Positions 35,319-46,546 of a stretch of DNA of 64,000 nt are shown piece after piece (within the stretch, counting starts at the first letter, position 1; every line of letters begins with the position of its first letter). The notes below the pieces were generated by a model, which worked only from the letters and a program-made list of their open reading frames with translations, made no database searches and was not told the DNA's origin. The translations under genes and the position numbers were made by a program. Location: contig CM030368.1 of the NCBI GenBank assembly GCA_017893485.1, positions 176,200,504-176,264,503 of the forward strand. Reading direction: 5' to 3'. This stretch comes from Hemerocallis citrina. Taxonomy: Eukaryota; Streptophyta; Magnoliopsida; Asparagales; Asphodelaceae.

Positions 35319-37136
35319 ATGGCAACTACGTCAAATACAAATCAGTATCATGAAGGCCAATCTACACAACGGCCACCACTATTTGATGGAACGAACTACA
35401 ATTATTGGAAGTGCCGAATGTGAATCTATCTCCAATCAATCAACTACGAGATATGGCAAATGACAGAGACGGAATACACTGCTCCTACCATTCCATATGC
35501 ACAATGGAATGATGATCAAAAGAATCAGACTATGAACAATGCCAAAGCAATGAATGCCTTATTTTGTGCACTTACAAAGGAAGAATTCAACCGTGTATCA
35601 AATGCTACAACCGCACATCAAATTTGGCATACACTCGAGGTAACACATGAAGGAAAGAATAAAGTAAAAAAGTCTAAAATTTCTGTTCTTGTCCACAGGT
35701 TTGAGATGTTCAGAATGAAGGACAATGAGACTGTGTCTGAGATGATTACCAGATTCACAGACATCACAAACTCTCTTGTGGCACTTGGAAAGATTTACAC
35801 TCAAGCAGAGATGGTTAGAAAAGTCTTGCGTGCACTCACTCCAGAATGGGAGAAGAAGACCACAGCAATAGAGGAAGCGAATGACTTGTCAACACTTTCT
35901 CTCGAGAATCTTGTTGGCAATCTCATGGCATATGAGGTCCAACTTGAAGATCGAAAGAAAGATACAGAATCACACCAAACAAAGAAGAAATCATTGGCTT
36001 TTAAAGCCATGACAGACTCAGAAGATGAGGAAGAAGATGAAGAAGAAATAGCAATGTTCACTTGGAGATTCAAGAAGTTCTTAAAGAAGGGTAAGTTTCA
36101 TTCTAAAGTTAGAGATTCTAATGACCCTCCTACATGTTTCAGGTGCAATGAAATAGGTCATATGAAGAAGGATTGTCCCTTAGAAAATGCAAAGAACAAG
36201 GGAAAATCATCCAACTTCAAGAAGGACAAATATTCAAAGAACAAATTTGCCAAGAACAAGAAGGCTTATCAAGCTACATGGGATGATAGTGATTCATCTT
36301 CCGAAGAAGAAACGGATGAAAATAACGAAGTGGCAAATGTATGTTTCATGGCTGCACAAGAACATGTAAGTAATGATTATGATTCCGAAGATCTTCTTGA
36401 TGCTTTTAATGAAATATTCCATGAGTTAAAGAAAGAAAAAATTAGAGTTAAGAATCTTGAGAAAGTGAATCAAACACTTAATCAAGAAAATCTTAACCTT
36501 GATAAGGAAGTAAAATCCCTAAATTCTCGCATTGCAAGTTTAGATACTGATCTTGAAACTCTCAAAAAGAATTATGAAGAGATTTCAAAGAACGTATCTA
36601 AGTTTAACAAAGGCAAAGAGAATTTAAATGATATGCTTCATCATCAAGTTAAATCTAGTCAAAAATATGGACTCGGTTTTAAAAAATCGTCTGTAAAAGA
36701 ATCTCCTGTTGTAAACACTAGTAAAAATAAGTCAGCATCTATTTCCAGTGTTACACACAAGTTGTATGATTTCTTTGCAAAGCCTAAGGTTGTTAATTTT
36801 AGTGATAAAAGCAAAACTAACGTTCGGTTAAGTCGACTGAACCATACAACCAGTCGTCTGTCCAGAGAAATTGGATCTTATTCGACGAGATCAAAACCTC
36901 TTATAAGTCGACCTAGTGTATCTACCAGTCGTCTGATGTACACCAACAGTCAACTGAAGGACACTGTTAAGTCGACTGGACAGAACAAATTAGTATGGGT
37001 TCCAGTCAGTCTAAATCAGAATGATAGAATTGCTTATATTAACTCATATATGTTAAATGTGTATAATTCTACTTATTATATTCCTGCTTATGGAGGAAGA
37101 TCAAACTCTTCATGGGTTTGGTTTCCCCCAAACTAA
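35319..37136 (+). pseudogene. Sirevirus gag with one premature stop
   Basis: The natural start is ATG 35319 (MATTSNTNQYHEG). TGA at 35421-35423 (codon 35) interrupts the frame, which is otherwise open to 37136, about 605 codons. It has a gag domain, an acidic patch (SEDEEEDEEE near residue 235), CCHC knuckle CFRCNEIGHMKKDC near residue 275, and a long coiled coil around residues 365-440. The Ser/Thr-rich C-terminal tail is sprinkled with the palindrome. The stop sits in ATGTGAATC, explained by C-to-T change at a methylatable CpG of an Arg codon. Gag would build the particle. Confidence 0.85.
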
Positions 37137-37189
37137 TGCGTTTTGGACCCAATAAAAAGGGTACCATATTTACCTTAAATTTTTTATAG

Positions 37190-40100
37190 GTACCCAAAAA
37201 AGAACGCTGGATATTAGACAGCGGATGTTCAAAACACATGACAGGACATGCCAACCTACTATCCACCATTCAAAGCATAAATGGAGGAACCGTCACCTTT
37301 GGAGATAACAACAAAGGCAAAGTCATAGGCATTGGCATGGTCGGTAAAACTTCTAACCCAACTATAGAAAATGTGTTATTGGTTAGTGGTTTAAAACATA
37401 ATCTGTTAAGCATTAGTCAATTGTGTGATAAAGGATATAAAATAGTTTTTGAAAAAGATGCATGTTTGATTTATGACTCTACTATGCAAAATGTTATTTT
37501 TCAAGGTTTTCGTAAAAATAATATTTATGAATTATATTTAAATGCAATTGATTTTTCAAATGACTTTTGTTTAATAGCCTCTAACAATGAATCTTGGTTA
37601 TGGCATAGAAGATTTGGACATGTGAATATGAAAAATCTCTCAAAATTATCTAAATATAACCTAGTTAAAGGACTGCCAAAACTATCATTTAAAAAGGATA
37701 AGTTATGTGATGCATGTCAACTAGGAAAACAAATCAAATCCACTTTTAAAACAAAAGAAGTAATTTCTACTAGTAGGCCGCTCGAATTAATTCATATGGA
37801 TTTATTTGGCCCTATTAGAGTTGCTTCTTTAAATAAAAGTAGATATGTGTTTGTTTTAGTAGATGATTTTTCAAGATTCACTTGGACATTCTTTTTAAAA
37901 CATAAAAATGATGCTTTTGAAGAATTTGCACATTTCTGTAAACGTGTCCAAAATCAAAGATCTCTAACCATAGTCACTATTAGAAGTGATCATGGTGGAG
38001 AATTTGAAAATGAAACATTTACAGAATATTGCAACAAGAATGGTATAACACATTCATTTGCATTTCCTAGAGCTTCACCACAAAATGGAGTGGTTGAAAG
38101 GAAAAATAGGACTTTGCAAGAATGCGCACGTACTATGCTTATTGAAAGCAATCTACCAAAGCATTTTTGGGCTGAAGCCGTTGCTACAGCTTGTTATGTT
38201 TTAAATAGAATTCTTCTAAGACCTAAACTAAAGAAGACGTGTTATGAGTTATTTTTTAATAAAATTCCTAAAGTCTCTTACTTTAAGACATTTGGTTGTA
38301 AGTGTTTTATTCTAAACACAAAAGATAATTTAGACAAAAATGATCCTAGATCTAATGAGGGTATCTTTTTAGGATACTCAAATAGGAGTAAAGCATATAG
38401 AATTTTCAATAAGTCTACAATGACTATTGAAGAATCAATGCATGTTACATTCGATGAATCCTTACCTTCATCAACCTTAAATAAAGATGATGAAACTGAT
38501 TTATCACCTTTAGATAATGTGATTAAATTCTTAGAACAAACTAATCTGTCTGATAAGTCGACTGATAAGGTCTACCAGTCGACTGACGTAAAGCAGTCGA
38601 CCGAAGAACAAGTCAAGTCGACTGATCCGATTGTGATATCTTCAACTTTACCAAAGTCATTTGTTGAAGTTCAAGATCAGCCTCACGACTTAATAATTGG
38701 TAACATCTCTCATGGTATTCAGACACGTTCACATGTTAATATGATCTCTCATACAGCATTCTTGTCGGATTTTGAACCGAAAAATATACAAGAAGCTTGT
38801 GAGAATGAATATTGGATGAATGCCATGCAAGATGAACTAAACCAATTTATAAGGAATGATGTATGGGATTTAGTTCCTAGACCTCCTGATCAGACTATCA
38901 TTGGTACCAAATGGGTATTCAAGAATAAGTTAGATGAATCAGGACAGGTTGTAAGGAACAAGGCTAGATTAGTTGCTCAAGGATATAATCAAGAAGAAGG
39001 TATAGATTTTGATGAAACATATGCTCCTGTTGCTAGACTAGAATCTATTCGTATTTTATTATCTTTTGCTTGTTTTATGAATTTTATACTCTATCAAATG
39101 GATGTGAAAAGTGCTTTTCTTAATGGGTTTATTAAGGAAAATGTTTATGTTAAACAACCACCAGGTTTTGAACATGAACAATTTCCAGATCATGTTTATA
39201 AATTGAAAAAGGCTTTATACGGTCTTAAACAAGCACCTCGTGCTTGGTATGATCGTCTGAAAACTTTTCTTTTAGAAACAGGATTTGAAATAGGTAAAGT
39301 AGACACTACTTTGTTTATCAAAAGAGTTAAGAATGATATCTTAATCATACAAATATATGTTGATGATATAATTTTTGGTTCTACTAATAATAATCTATGT
39401 CAAGAATTTGCTAATACCATGAAAAATGAATTTGAGATGAGTCACATGGGTGAACTCAATTATTTCCTTGGACTTCAAATTAAACAGTCCTCAAATGGCA
39501 TATTTATCAATCAAGGCAAATATGCAAAGGAACTACTCAAACGTTTTAACATGGATAGTACTAGTAGTAAATCCATACCTATGGCTACTACTACTACTCT
39601 TGACAAAGATTTATTAGGTAAGAGTGTTGATCAAAAACTCTATCGAGGTATGATTGGTTCACTCTTATATATTACTGCAAGTAGACCAGATATTATGTTC
39701 AGCGTATGTTTATATGCTAGATATCAATCTAGTCCTAAAGAGTCTCATTTAAAAGCAGTGAAACGAATTTTAAGATATATTAAAGGCACATCTGAATATG
39801 GTTTATTTTATCCACGCACCAATAATTTTCAACTTTTGTCATATAGCGATGCCGATTTTGCTGGAAGCAAAACTGATCGCAAGAGTACTAGTGGTACATG
39901 TCACTTTTTGGGACATTCCCTAGTAACTTGGTGCAGTAAAAAGCAAAACTCCGTATCCCTATCAACTACAGAAGCTGAGTATATCACTGCAAGTTTGGCA
40001 TGTGCACAAATTTTATGGATGAAACAAACCTTATTAGATTATGGTATTTCATTTGAGAAACCCTCAATTATGTGTGGTAATACCAGTGCAATTAATCTAT

Positions 40101-40309
40101 CTAAAAATCCGATTCAACATTCACGTACGAAACATATTGATATTCGACATCATTTTCTACGTGATCATGTTTTAAAAGGAGATATATCTTTAGACTTTAT
40201 CTCTATTGATAAACAAGTAGCAGATATATTTACCAAGCCTCTTAAAGAAGATACTTTCATTAATTTAAGAAGAGAACTTGGAATTTGTGATTTTATTGAT
40301 ATTTGCTGA
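37190..40309 (+). CDS. Sirevirus pol: protease, integrase, reverse transcriptase, RNase H
   Basis: One frame of about 1040 codons follows an in-frame TAG (37187-37189); it lies in the -1 frame relative to gag. Order: protease ([13 protein letters not shown]), pre-integrase zinc region (HRRFGHVN...CDACQLGK), integrase core ([28 protein letters not shown]), RT (VKSAFLNG and catalytic YVDDIIFG near 39355), RNase H ([26 protein letters not shown]). The conserved RNase H aspartate of the CDN motif is Gly here (GGT at 40076-40078). A variable linker near 38550-38630 contains four palindrome copies. No separate start is evident, so it would need recoding or a fusion transcript. Confidence 0.9.
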   Translation, partial: VPKKERWILDSGCSKHMTGHANLLSTIQSINGGTVTFGDNNKGKVIGIGMVGKTSNPTIENVLLVSGLKHNLLSISQLCDKGYKIVFEKDACLIYDSTMQNVIFQGFRKNNIYELYLNAIDFSNDFCLIASNNESWLWHRRFGHVNMKNLSKLSKYNLVKGLPKLSFKKDKLCDACQLGKQIKSTFKTKEVISTSRPLELIHMDLFGPIRVASLNKSRYVFVLVDDFSRFTWTFFLKHKNDAFEEFAHFCKRVQNQRSLTIVTIRSDHGGEFENETFTEYCNKNGITHSFAFPRASPQNGVVERKNRTLQECARTMLIESNLPKHFWAEAVATACYVLNRILLRPKLKKTCYELFFNKIPKVSYFKTFGCKCFILNTKDNLDKNDPRSNEGIFLGYSNRSKAYRIFNKSTMTIEESMHVTFDESLPSSTLNKDDETDLSPLDNVIKFLEQTNLSDKSTDKVYQSTDVKQSTEEQVKSTDPIVISSTLPKSFVEVQDQPHDLIIGNISHGIQTRSHVNMISHTAFLSDFEPKNIQEACENEYWMNAMQDELNQFIRNDVWDLVPRPPDQTIIGTKWVFKNKLDESGQVVRNKARLVAQGYNQEEGIDFDETYAPVARLESIRILLSFACFMNFILYQMDVKSAFLNGFIKENVYVKQPPGFEHEQFPDHVYKLKKALYGLKQAPRAWYDRLKTFLLETGFEIGKVDTTLFIKRVKNDILIIQIYVDDIIFGSTNNNLCQEFANTMKNEFEMSHMGELNYFLGLQIKQSSNGIFINQGKYAKELLKRFNMDSTSSKSIPMATTTTLDKDLLGKSVDQKLYRGMIGSLLYITASRPDIMFSVCLYARYQSSPKESHLKAVKRILRYIKGTSEYGLFYPRTNNFQLLSYSDADFAGSKTDRKSTSGTCHFLGHSLVTWCSKKQNSVSLSTTEAEYITASLACAQILWMKQTLLDYGISFEKPSIMCGNTSAINLSKNPIQHSRTKHIDIRHHFLRDHVLKGDISLDFISIDKQVADIFTKPLKEDTFINLRRELGICDFIDIC

Positions 40310-40790
40310 AAATTGTTCTGTTAAGTCGACTGTACTCTTGAATAAGTCGACTATACTGGTTTTTAAACAAATCAATTTTTGTATCAGACCAGTCGCCTGG
40401 TTTATATACCAGTCGACTGATTAGTAGACATAAAATGTTTATTTTCTTCTCGACTCAGTCGACTGATCTCCCTACCAGTCGACTGTCGCGAGCTCAATTG
40501 TCTTCAGCGACTATTCATCGCGTCTTTTGAGATGGATTTCACCTCTCTTTTTTCACCCGTGATCTCTATTCTCTACCGTCGATTTCACCTCTCTTTGATC
40601 TCAGCCGTTCACTCGCAGCTAAAACCCTCTTTACCAGCCGTTTTCTCCTCTTACCGATCTCAAGTTTTTACCCCCAACTTCAAAACCCTAGCTTTTGGAG
40701 AAGAAGGTGATCTACTCTCTCAGTGCTGCTTGTGCTTGCCCCTGATCGAATCTTTCTTTTTCTTAGGTAAAATCCTTTCCACTCTCTTTC
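40310..40790 (+). other. spacer between pol and the third ORF, palindrome-rich
   Basis: It contains six AGTCGACT-type palindromes or variants (40323-40490). A leader-like stretch follows with the telo-box-like AAAACCCTA near 40681 and a possible AG acceptor (TTTCTTTTTCTTAG) about 24 bases before the next ATG. That would fit a spliced subgenomic message for the third ORF, though no donor was established. Confidence 0.5.
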
Positions 40791-41870
40791 ATGGCACCCA
40801 AACGATCGAAACGATCTCATGAGGGTAGTTCTTCTTCCCAAGACTACACTCAATATCTCTCGAGTCCCGATCTTATTGATCGTTGGTATCTTTTTTGTAC
40901 CATTACAATCTTCCCTGGAAGATTTGTAAATTTCAATGACCTAGATCGTTTTAATCTCATTCCACTGTTTCAAAATTGCAGTATTTATGATTTTCTCTCA
41001 TTATCAAACCAACCTAATTACTATCCCCAACTTATCTATTTGTTTTACACAAATATGAGAGTTGTGCAAAAACCAGATGGGAATGTTTTAATCCGTTCGT
41101 CTGTGAAAAATGTTAAAATGACACTCACACCGACTAGGATTAATGAGATGTTGGGTATTGATGATGTGGGATTACCTCTTGATGAAATTCTTTTAGATAA
41201 TGCTTCTATTTTATCTAGAATTTTCTTACCCAATCATGGCCCTCCAATGACAAGCAAAAATATAAAACCAATTGCTAAGCATGTAGGTAGAATATTAGCC
41301 TATAACATCCTTCCTAAAAAGGGTAGTTATGACCAATATTCTATAGAATTACAAAAAGCTATTTATGCAATTTTTGGTAAAATTGCTGTTAATTGGGGTC
41401 AAGTTATCTTTTCTAAACTTAATCAAGACCACACTCACTTTCTACCTTTTGGAGGTCTTCTTACTAGAGTCTTTATAGCTTTTGGTGTTGATCTCGATTC
41501 GGAGACAAATGTTGTTACTCGTTATGAGTGTTTCGATCGTGCTAGTTTGGCACGTATGAAACTCCTTGATGCTCCTACTAGATCACCCCCTAGGTCTCCT
41601 CCTCTTTCTCAAGCTCCATTAGGTTCTAGTTCTAGACCTTCTACCTCTACTGATCCACTGCTTCAAGCCAATTTTGATGATCCTCGTACCCTATATGACT
41701 GTGTTTCCTACCTAATGAAACATTCAGCCACTGTAGATACCCAACTCCATAACCTCGATTCCAAGCTAGACCACATTGATTCTAAGCTTGACAACCTCAC
41801 TCATCTCTTCAGCTCTCAGTTTCATCCTCCTTCTCAAGATGACGATGAAGACTCCGATGAAGAAGATTGA
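40791..41870 (+). CDS. Sirevirus third ORF (env-like position; plant transposon-protein type domain)
   Basis: An intact 359-codon frame from ATG 40791 (MAPKRSKRSHEGSSSSQD) to 41870, on the same strand as pol and 3' of it, where Sireviruses carry an envelope-like ORF. It opens with a basic Lys/Arg/Ser stretch. A globular middle (WYLFCTITIFPGRF, then TPTRINEMLGI) resembles the domain annotated as putative plant transposon protein. Then come a Pro/Ser-rich hinge, an amphipathic repeat (LDSKLDHIDSKLDNL) and an acidic tail DDDEDSDEED. I see no signal peptide or clear membrane segment, so a true envelope role is doubtful. The function is unknown. Confidence 0.75.
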   Translation: MAPKRSKRSHEGSSSSQDYTQYLSSPDLIDRWYLFCTITIFPGRFVNFNDLDRFNLIPLFQNCSIYDFLSLSNQPNYYPQLIYLFYTNMRVVQKPDGNVLIRSSVKNVKMTLTPTRINEMLGIDDVGLPLDEILLDNASILSRIFLPNHGPPMTSKNIKPIAKHVGRILAYNILPKKGSYDQYSIELQKAIYAIFGKIAVNWGQVIFSKLNQDHTHFLPFGGLLTRVFIAFGVDLDSETNVVTRYECFDRASLARMKLLDAPTRSPPRSPPLSQAPLGSSSRPSTSTDPLLQANFDDPRTLYDCVSYLMKHSATVDTQLHNLDSKLDHIDSKLDNLTHLFSSQFHPPSQDDDEDSDEED

Positions 41871-42347
41871 AGACTTTTTTATTTTTTATTATGTACCTTT
41901 CTTTCTTCATGCATTTTTTTTTGTATAAGACTTTATCTTAAATTTCTTTTTTACTGCAAAAGCTTGTTACTTTGTGCTTTTTGATGATTCCAAAGGGGGA
42001 GAGATATATCTGTGTTATGGTTATATTATTTATTTGTGTTATGGTTATATTGTTTTATATTGCTTATTATCTGTGTTATATTATGACTGGGTATTGGACT
42101 AACTCTCTGGCCAGTCGACTGCCCACCAGGCATCTCAGTCGACTGATGCTACTCTTTGTGTTATGATTTTTCTAACGTATGGTTTTCTGGTCAGTCGCCT
42201 GATATTCTATATAAGTCGACTGATACATGTTATTTTTTTTAAGACAATGCATTTTGTGTTTTTATAAGGGGGAGCATGTCTTCACTATGCTTATATATTA
42301 TCTCTTATTATCAGCTATTGTGTTGTCATCATCAAAAAGGGGGAGAA
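41871..42347 (+). promoter_or_regulatory. Sirevirus 3' region with multiple polypurine tracts
   Basis: Three purine runs occur: AAAGGGGGAGAGA near 41992, AAGGGGGAGCA near 42266 and AAAAAGGGGGAGAA directly abutting the 3' LTR (42334-42347). Repeated polypurine tracts are a described Sirevirus hallmark. Four palindrome copies or variants (42110-42225) lie between them. Confidence 0.8.
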
Positions 42348-43749
42348 TGTTGATTCTTGATTTTGATGATCACAACACAGTGCAACATGTGTCTATGTTA
42401 TACAGCTAACATTGCAGTGTACATACCAAAGACAATTCTAGCTGAACAAATGAACAAGCTCAAAAGGATACAGATGAAGACTTCAATCAGACAAGATCCA
42501 AGATTTCACTCAAGACAAGACTCAAGACTCAAGACCTTAGCTCAAATTGTGTCAAATTATAATGTCTTGTAAAACTAATTGTATTTTACTTTCTGTTGAG
42601 TCTTAGTCTGATGTAAAGCCTTGTCACACACACACACACTCAAAATTTCATAATGTGTGTCTCTTAAAAACCCCCAAAAAGAGTCAAAACAGTTTGAAGA
42701 ATTTTAACTCTTGAGTACCAGTCGACTTAAGCTTCTGCCAGTCGACTGATAGTACAAAACTGTTTAAAATTATTCAAACTCTGATCAGTCGACTCATATG
42801 GCAACCCAGTCGACTGTTCGAGAGCTTTTGACCGTTTTCTGTTTTTTCAAAATCGAATTTTTTTCAAACTCAAAAGCTTGGATCTGTTGGTTGACAGTTG
42901 AGTAACTGTCTTCCAACGTTCAGGAGATCAAACTCTTTAAGTAGAGTTCAGATCTCACTGAAAAGATCTACAGAATTCTCTTCTTAAAATCCGAGCACTC
43001 TTTGTAAAAAGTTCTAAGTGATTTTTTTTGAGATATAAAGCTTTCAAGATCATACTCTCTGGTTCTCTACACTCAGTCCAGTATAGCAACGAATTCGCTC
43101 TGGACTGAGTATAGAAGTCGACCTGTTCTTTTAGCCACGTGCATCAACACATACAACAACAAGGCTATAGGTTGACTGTAAAGTATTCTTGTTCTCTTGC
43201 TCTCGGTTGGAGAGTGTTTTTGACTCTAGGTTGTAGAGTCGTTTGTTGTTTCACTCTTGGTAGTAGAGTGGGTCGGCTTTCTCTGGTTGAGAGAAAGGAC
43301 TACGGGTTAGACAAGGTTGTTGTCGTAACGCCGTAGGGTATTCTTGTAATTTTTCAAGAATAGTGGAAATCTCAAGTGGGTTGCTTGGGAACTGGATGTA
43401 GGTCGGGAGGACCGAACCAGGATATATCTTGTGTACTCTGTGATTGATTGTCTTGTGTTTGCATTTACTCTTGTTTATTTAAGTTCTGCAAAAAGCTTCT
43501 GGACAGTCGACTCCTTGCACTATAAGTCGACTGGTCAGTGCCATTTGTAGTTGTAGTTTCATTGTGCCTTCAGTCGTCTGTCTCATTCATCAGTCGACTG
43601 CACAGAGTTATTGTTTTCAATTATTTTGGACATATCAGTCGACTAGTTCATAACTCAGTCGACTGTACCGAGAAAAATTTCCGCATTTTTTTATTAAACA
43701 CTATTCACCCCCCCTCTAGTGTTTGTTGTCTTGCCTACAGGATCCAACA
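42348..43749 (+). repeat. Sirevirus 3' LTR
   Basis: 1402 bp, nearly identical to 33891-35291; the one-base length difference is an inserted base (CACTGAAAAGAT versus CACTAAAAGAT). It ends GATCCAACA and is followed by the CCCCT duplication. Confidence 0.95.
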
Positions 43750-43754
43750 CCCCT

Positions 43755-43983
43755 TTCCCTTCCTGCGTCTTCGAGATGTTGGGTGCGTCGCTTACCAGAG
43801 CCATCGTCCCTCGCAGCTTCCCTTCCTCTCTTTGGCATCTCAGGAGCAGTGTTAAAACGTCGACTATTAGAGTGGACGGAATACTTGAAGTAGGAGGGCG
43901 AAGAAGCTCTATGAGAGTTTCTATCTGAGGCTCTCTTTATATCTCTAAACTGCGAAGTTTTTTCCAAGTTACTTTCCAAGTTT
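43755..43983 (-). pseudogene. LINE 5' end: leader and ORF1 start
   Basis: ORF1 starts at ATG 43838 (MPKRGREAARDDGSGKRR), basic like many ORF1 N-termini, and runs into the Copia target site in frame with the piece beyond it. The leader (43839-43983) abuts the 10-bp LINE target duplication at 43984-43993. Confidence 0.75.
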
Positions 43984-45535
43984 ATCCTTGTAAATTTGTT
44001 GGACGTGGAATCCCACAAATTCTAGGTATAATTACCTTTTTTAAAGAAAATTAAAAAAATACTAAATCTTTAAATTCAAGATGATGTTGTTGATATAGAT
44101 GATAAATTGGAATTTGTGTGTAACTTAGGTTTTTATAACTGGATATTTTATAAGCTAAGGGTGTCCACAGTTTACGAAATACCAACTCTCAACTTATAAA
44201 TTAGCAAAAAAGTACAATCTAATTATAATAGCAGGGTGGCCCCCTCTGAGGAAAGCAAGGCGACCGTTTCACTTCCCCGAATTTTTTTCAATTTTATGAG
44301 CTCTCAAATTTGTATTCCCCTTATAAATATAGGTAGATATTTTGCACGTAAAAAATATATATATTATTATTAGAGGCCCCTAAAAATAATTATTTGGGCC
44401 TTTAGAAAAAAATTAAAATTATTTGGTTTTGGGCTTGATTGAATTTGAGGCTTGAAATTTGGATGATTTAAAACAAATTCACATTCAAATCAATTGCGAT
44501 TCAACCCGAAACTCACATTCAAATCCACATTCAAACCCAACATCTCAAACCCGAAACCCGACCAAATCACTTATACCCTTACCCTATTTCTTCTCCCAAA
44601 TTTTCCAACTCGACCATATCCTCTTTCTTAGCATGCACTGCGTTCTTCCCATTTCTTTATTCTCTCAATATCTACCTCTCAAAACCCTAATCTTTAACTC
44701 TCAATTCCCAAATCCAATCAACTACAATTCTCCGATTCTTGTTTTCTTCTCCCCAAACTTGTTGATTTTGACTCAACCATAAATCCAATCAACCCACTTC
44801 CTTCAGATTATCCTAACCGTAAATTCGAAATCTAAATCTCAAATTCTTATGTTTCTGTTTCATAATTTTCATTTCATCTATGTAGAGGTAGAGGTGAATT
44901 GTTGAGGCAGCTTCATGCATTAAATGAGGTAGAATCAGAACTTTCATTCACCAAAGGAGCTTTCCATTAACAAATTTTGCATATTTGATTATATGTTTTG
45001 AGGCTTAATTCACAATTCACCGCATATCTGATTATCCATTCACAATTGTTGAGGCACAATTAGGGCCGACCCCCACCTTGAGGCATGTGAGGAGGCCACC
45101 TCAAGCCCCCGGACTTTTTGCAATTTTAGGGGCCCCCAAATTTGTATTTTCCTTGTAAATATAGTGTAACCCCCATTCTCGCAAATACATATTTCCTGAA
45201 TATTTTCTGTATTTCAATTAATTATAAATTCATTATTTGTTAAATTCGTTTTGGATTTTATATTAAAGTGTTTTTCTAATCGATAATTATATTTATTTCG
45301 AATAATGGTGTATTTAACCTTGTTTCTATTCCTAATTGATCAACTGTTTATGTTTTAACCCAAATCAAATGTATTATTACTATTTGGACTAATTTAGTAA
45401 ATATGTTAAACCCAATTCCTATTTGTTATATAAATCTTGTTATTACTATTTATTATTGCTATTATTATTATTATCATTATTATTGTTAATTTATTTTTAT
45501 TATCATTAGTATTGTTAGCAGTGTTGTTATTATTA

Positions 45536-45920
45536 CTAGTATTTGTCACGTGTGATGCACGTTTTGATAAGAGTTACAGGGTTGTCACGTGCGATCTACG
45601 TGTTAAAAATAGTTTTGGAGTTAGAAATGCATTGCACGTAATTGGTAAAAATATTTTGAAGGAAAAGCTACAATTTGTACGTGCAATGCACGTGTTTATA
45701 AGTAGAATTTGAGTTGTACGTGCAACATATGTGTATGTTTAGTGTTAAAAAAATATTGTAAAATTATTTTGCACGTGCGTTGCACATTTTAAATAGGAGA
45801 ATTTTTTTTATTTGTTTGTTTTTGTTGTAATTAATGGGAGAGTTGGAATTGCATGTACAACGCACGGGTTTGTATGTTGACAACATTACAACTCCAACTC
45901 TCCCATTATAATATTAGAGA
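45536..45920 (-). mobile_element. Helitron-like element (family 1), complete copy
   Basis: On the minus strand it runs from TCTCTAATATTATAATGGG (right end 45920) to a hairpin CGTGCATCACACG and terminal CTAG (left end 45536), inserted between A and T. It is 385 bp and aligns along its length with the body of the copy at 12314-13141. At least six ACGTGCA...TGCACGT-type palindromes are distributed through it. It is non-coding. Confidence 0.7.
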
Positions 45921-46060
45921 TAATTGTTATCGTTATTATTATTATTATGATTGTTATTATCAATATTATTTTTGTTACTATTATTATTGTTATTATTATT
46001 ATTGTTGTTGTTGTTATTATTGTTATTATTATTGTTATTATTATTACACTTGATTGATTC
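45921..46060. repeat. TTA/TTG trinucleotide-rich microsatellite
   Basis: Long imperfect TTA, TTG and TTATTG runs follow the Helitron-like element. The same composition precedes it (45430-45540), so the element inserted into a pre-existing microsatellite of LTR C. Confidence 0.85.
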
Positions 46061-46546
46061 TTTAAAAAAATCCATGTCTATTTAATAATTTTATTTGTAG
46101 TTATTTCAAATAAATTTCTATAATGTAATACGAATTATATTTTGTTATAAATCCTATTTTATTGGATATTTTCTAGAAGCCCAAACCCTATTATTTCTCC
46201 TATTGGATTTCAACCCGAAATCCGTTAACCCTACATCCTAAAACCCCTATATATACTAATTATATCTTAACCCTAATTATTAAACCCATCTTAATTACCC
46301 CCTAGCCGTTGTTCACCCCTATCCTCCCTCGCCGCACCCTTGCTGCATCCGCTGTCGCAACCACTTCCATTGACTGCTCACCGCCCGTCGCGCCCAATCA
46401 TCCATCCCCTCGTCTGCATCCACTCCCCACAACCTCTGTTTTTTCCTAAACCCATTGATGCCTAGCTTCGACCGCCTCCTATGCTCTGCCACTCATCGTC
46501 CTCTCCCTCCATCGTCGCTCCCGACCACCGCCACCCTCCATTCCAC

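Larger units (their letters stand above)
33891..43749 (+). mobile_element. Copia-type Sirevirus LTR retrotransposon with a third, env-like ORF
   Basis: LTRs at 33891-35291 (1401 bp) and 42348-43749 (1402 bp) begin TGTTGATTC and end GATCCAACA. The 5-bp duplication is CCCCT (33886-33890 and 43750-43754). The PBS is of initiator Met tRNA type. Gag has a CCHC knuckle and a long coiled coil. Pol is in Copia order (PR-INT-RT-RNaseH). An extra ORF follows pol, and several GGGGGAG polypurine tracts precede the 3' LTR. This combination is characteristic of Sireviruses. LTRs differ at about eleven positions plus one indel by eye (under 1 percent). One nonsense codon in gag and an RNase H active-site change suggest this copy is no longer autonomous. 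Confidence 0.93.
13196..43983 (-). mobile_element. full-length L1-type LINE (about 6.4 kb net), split by three later LTR-element insertions
   Basis: Matching 10-bp duplications ATCCTTGTAA lie at 13186-13195 and 43984-43993. On the minus strand the element starts at 43983 with a short leader, then ORF1, ORF2 and a 3' end in A-rich sequence (about 13198-13216). Pieces: 43755-43983, 33499-33885, 29075-30718 and 13196-17289, separated by the Copia element, a solo LTR and the Gypsy A element. Removing each insertion with one copy of its 5-bp duplication leaves about 6.37 kb, the expected size of a complete plant L1. ORF1 carries two CCHC knuckles; ORF2 carries endonuclease, reverse transcriptase and a zf-RVT-like C-terminus. 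Frameshifts and stops show it is dead. Confidence 0.88.

Noticed and set aside
44459..44782. 107-codon plus-strand frame in hAT element 1
   Set aside because: Low-complexity Asn/Pro/Leu content with no domain. It looks like a leader or non-coding stretch of the element.
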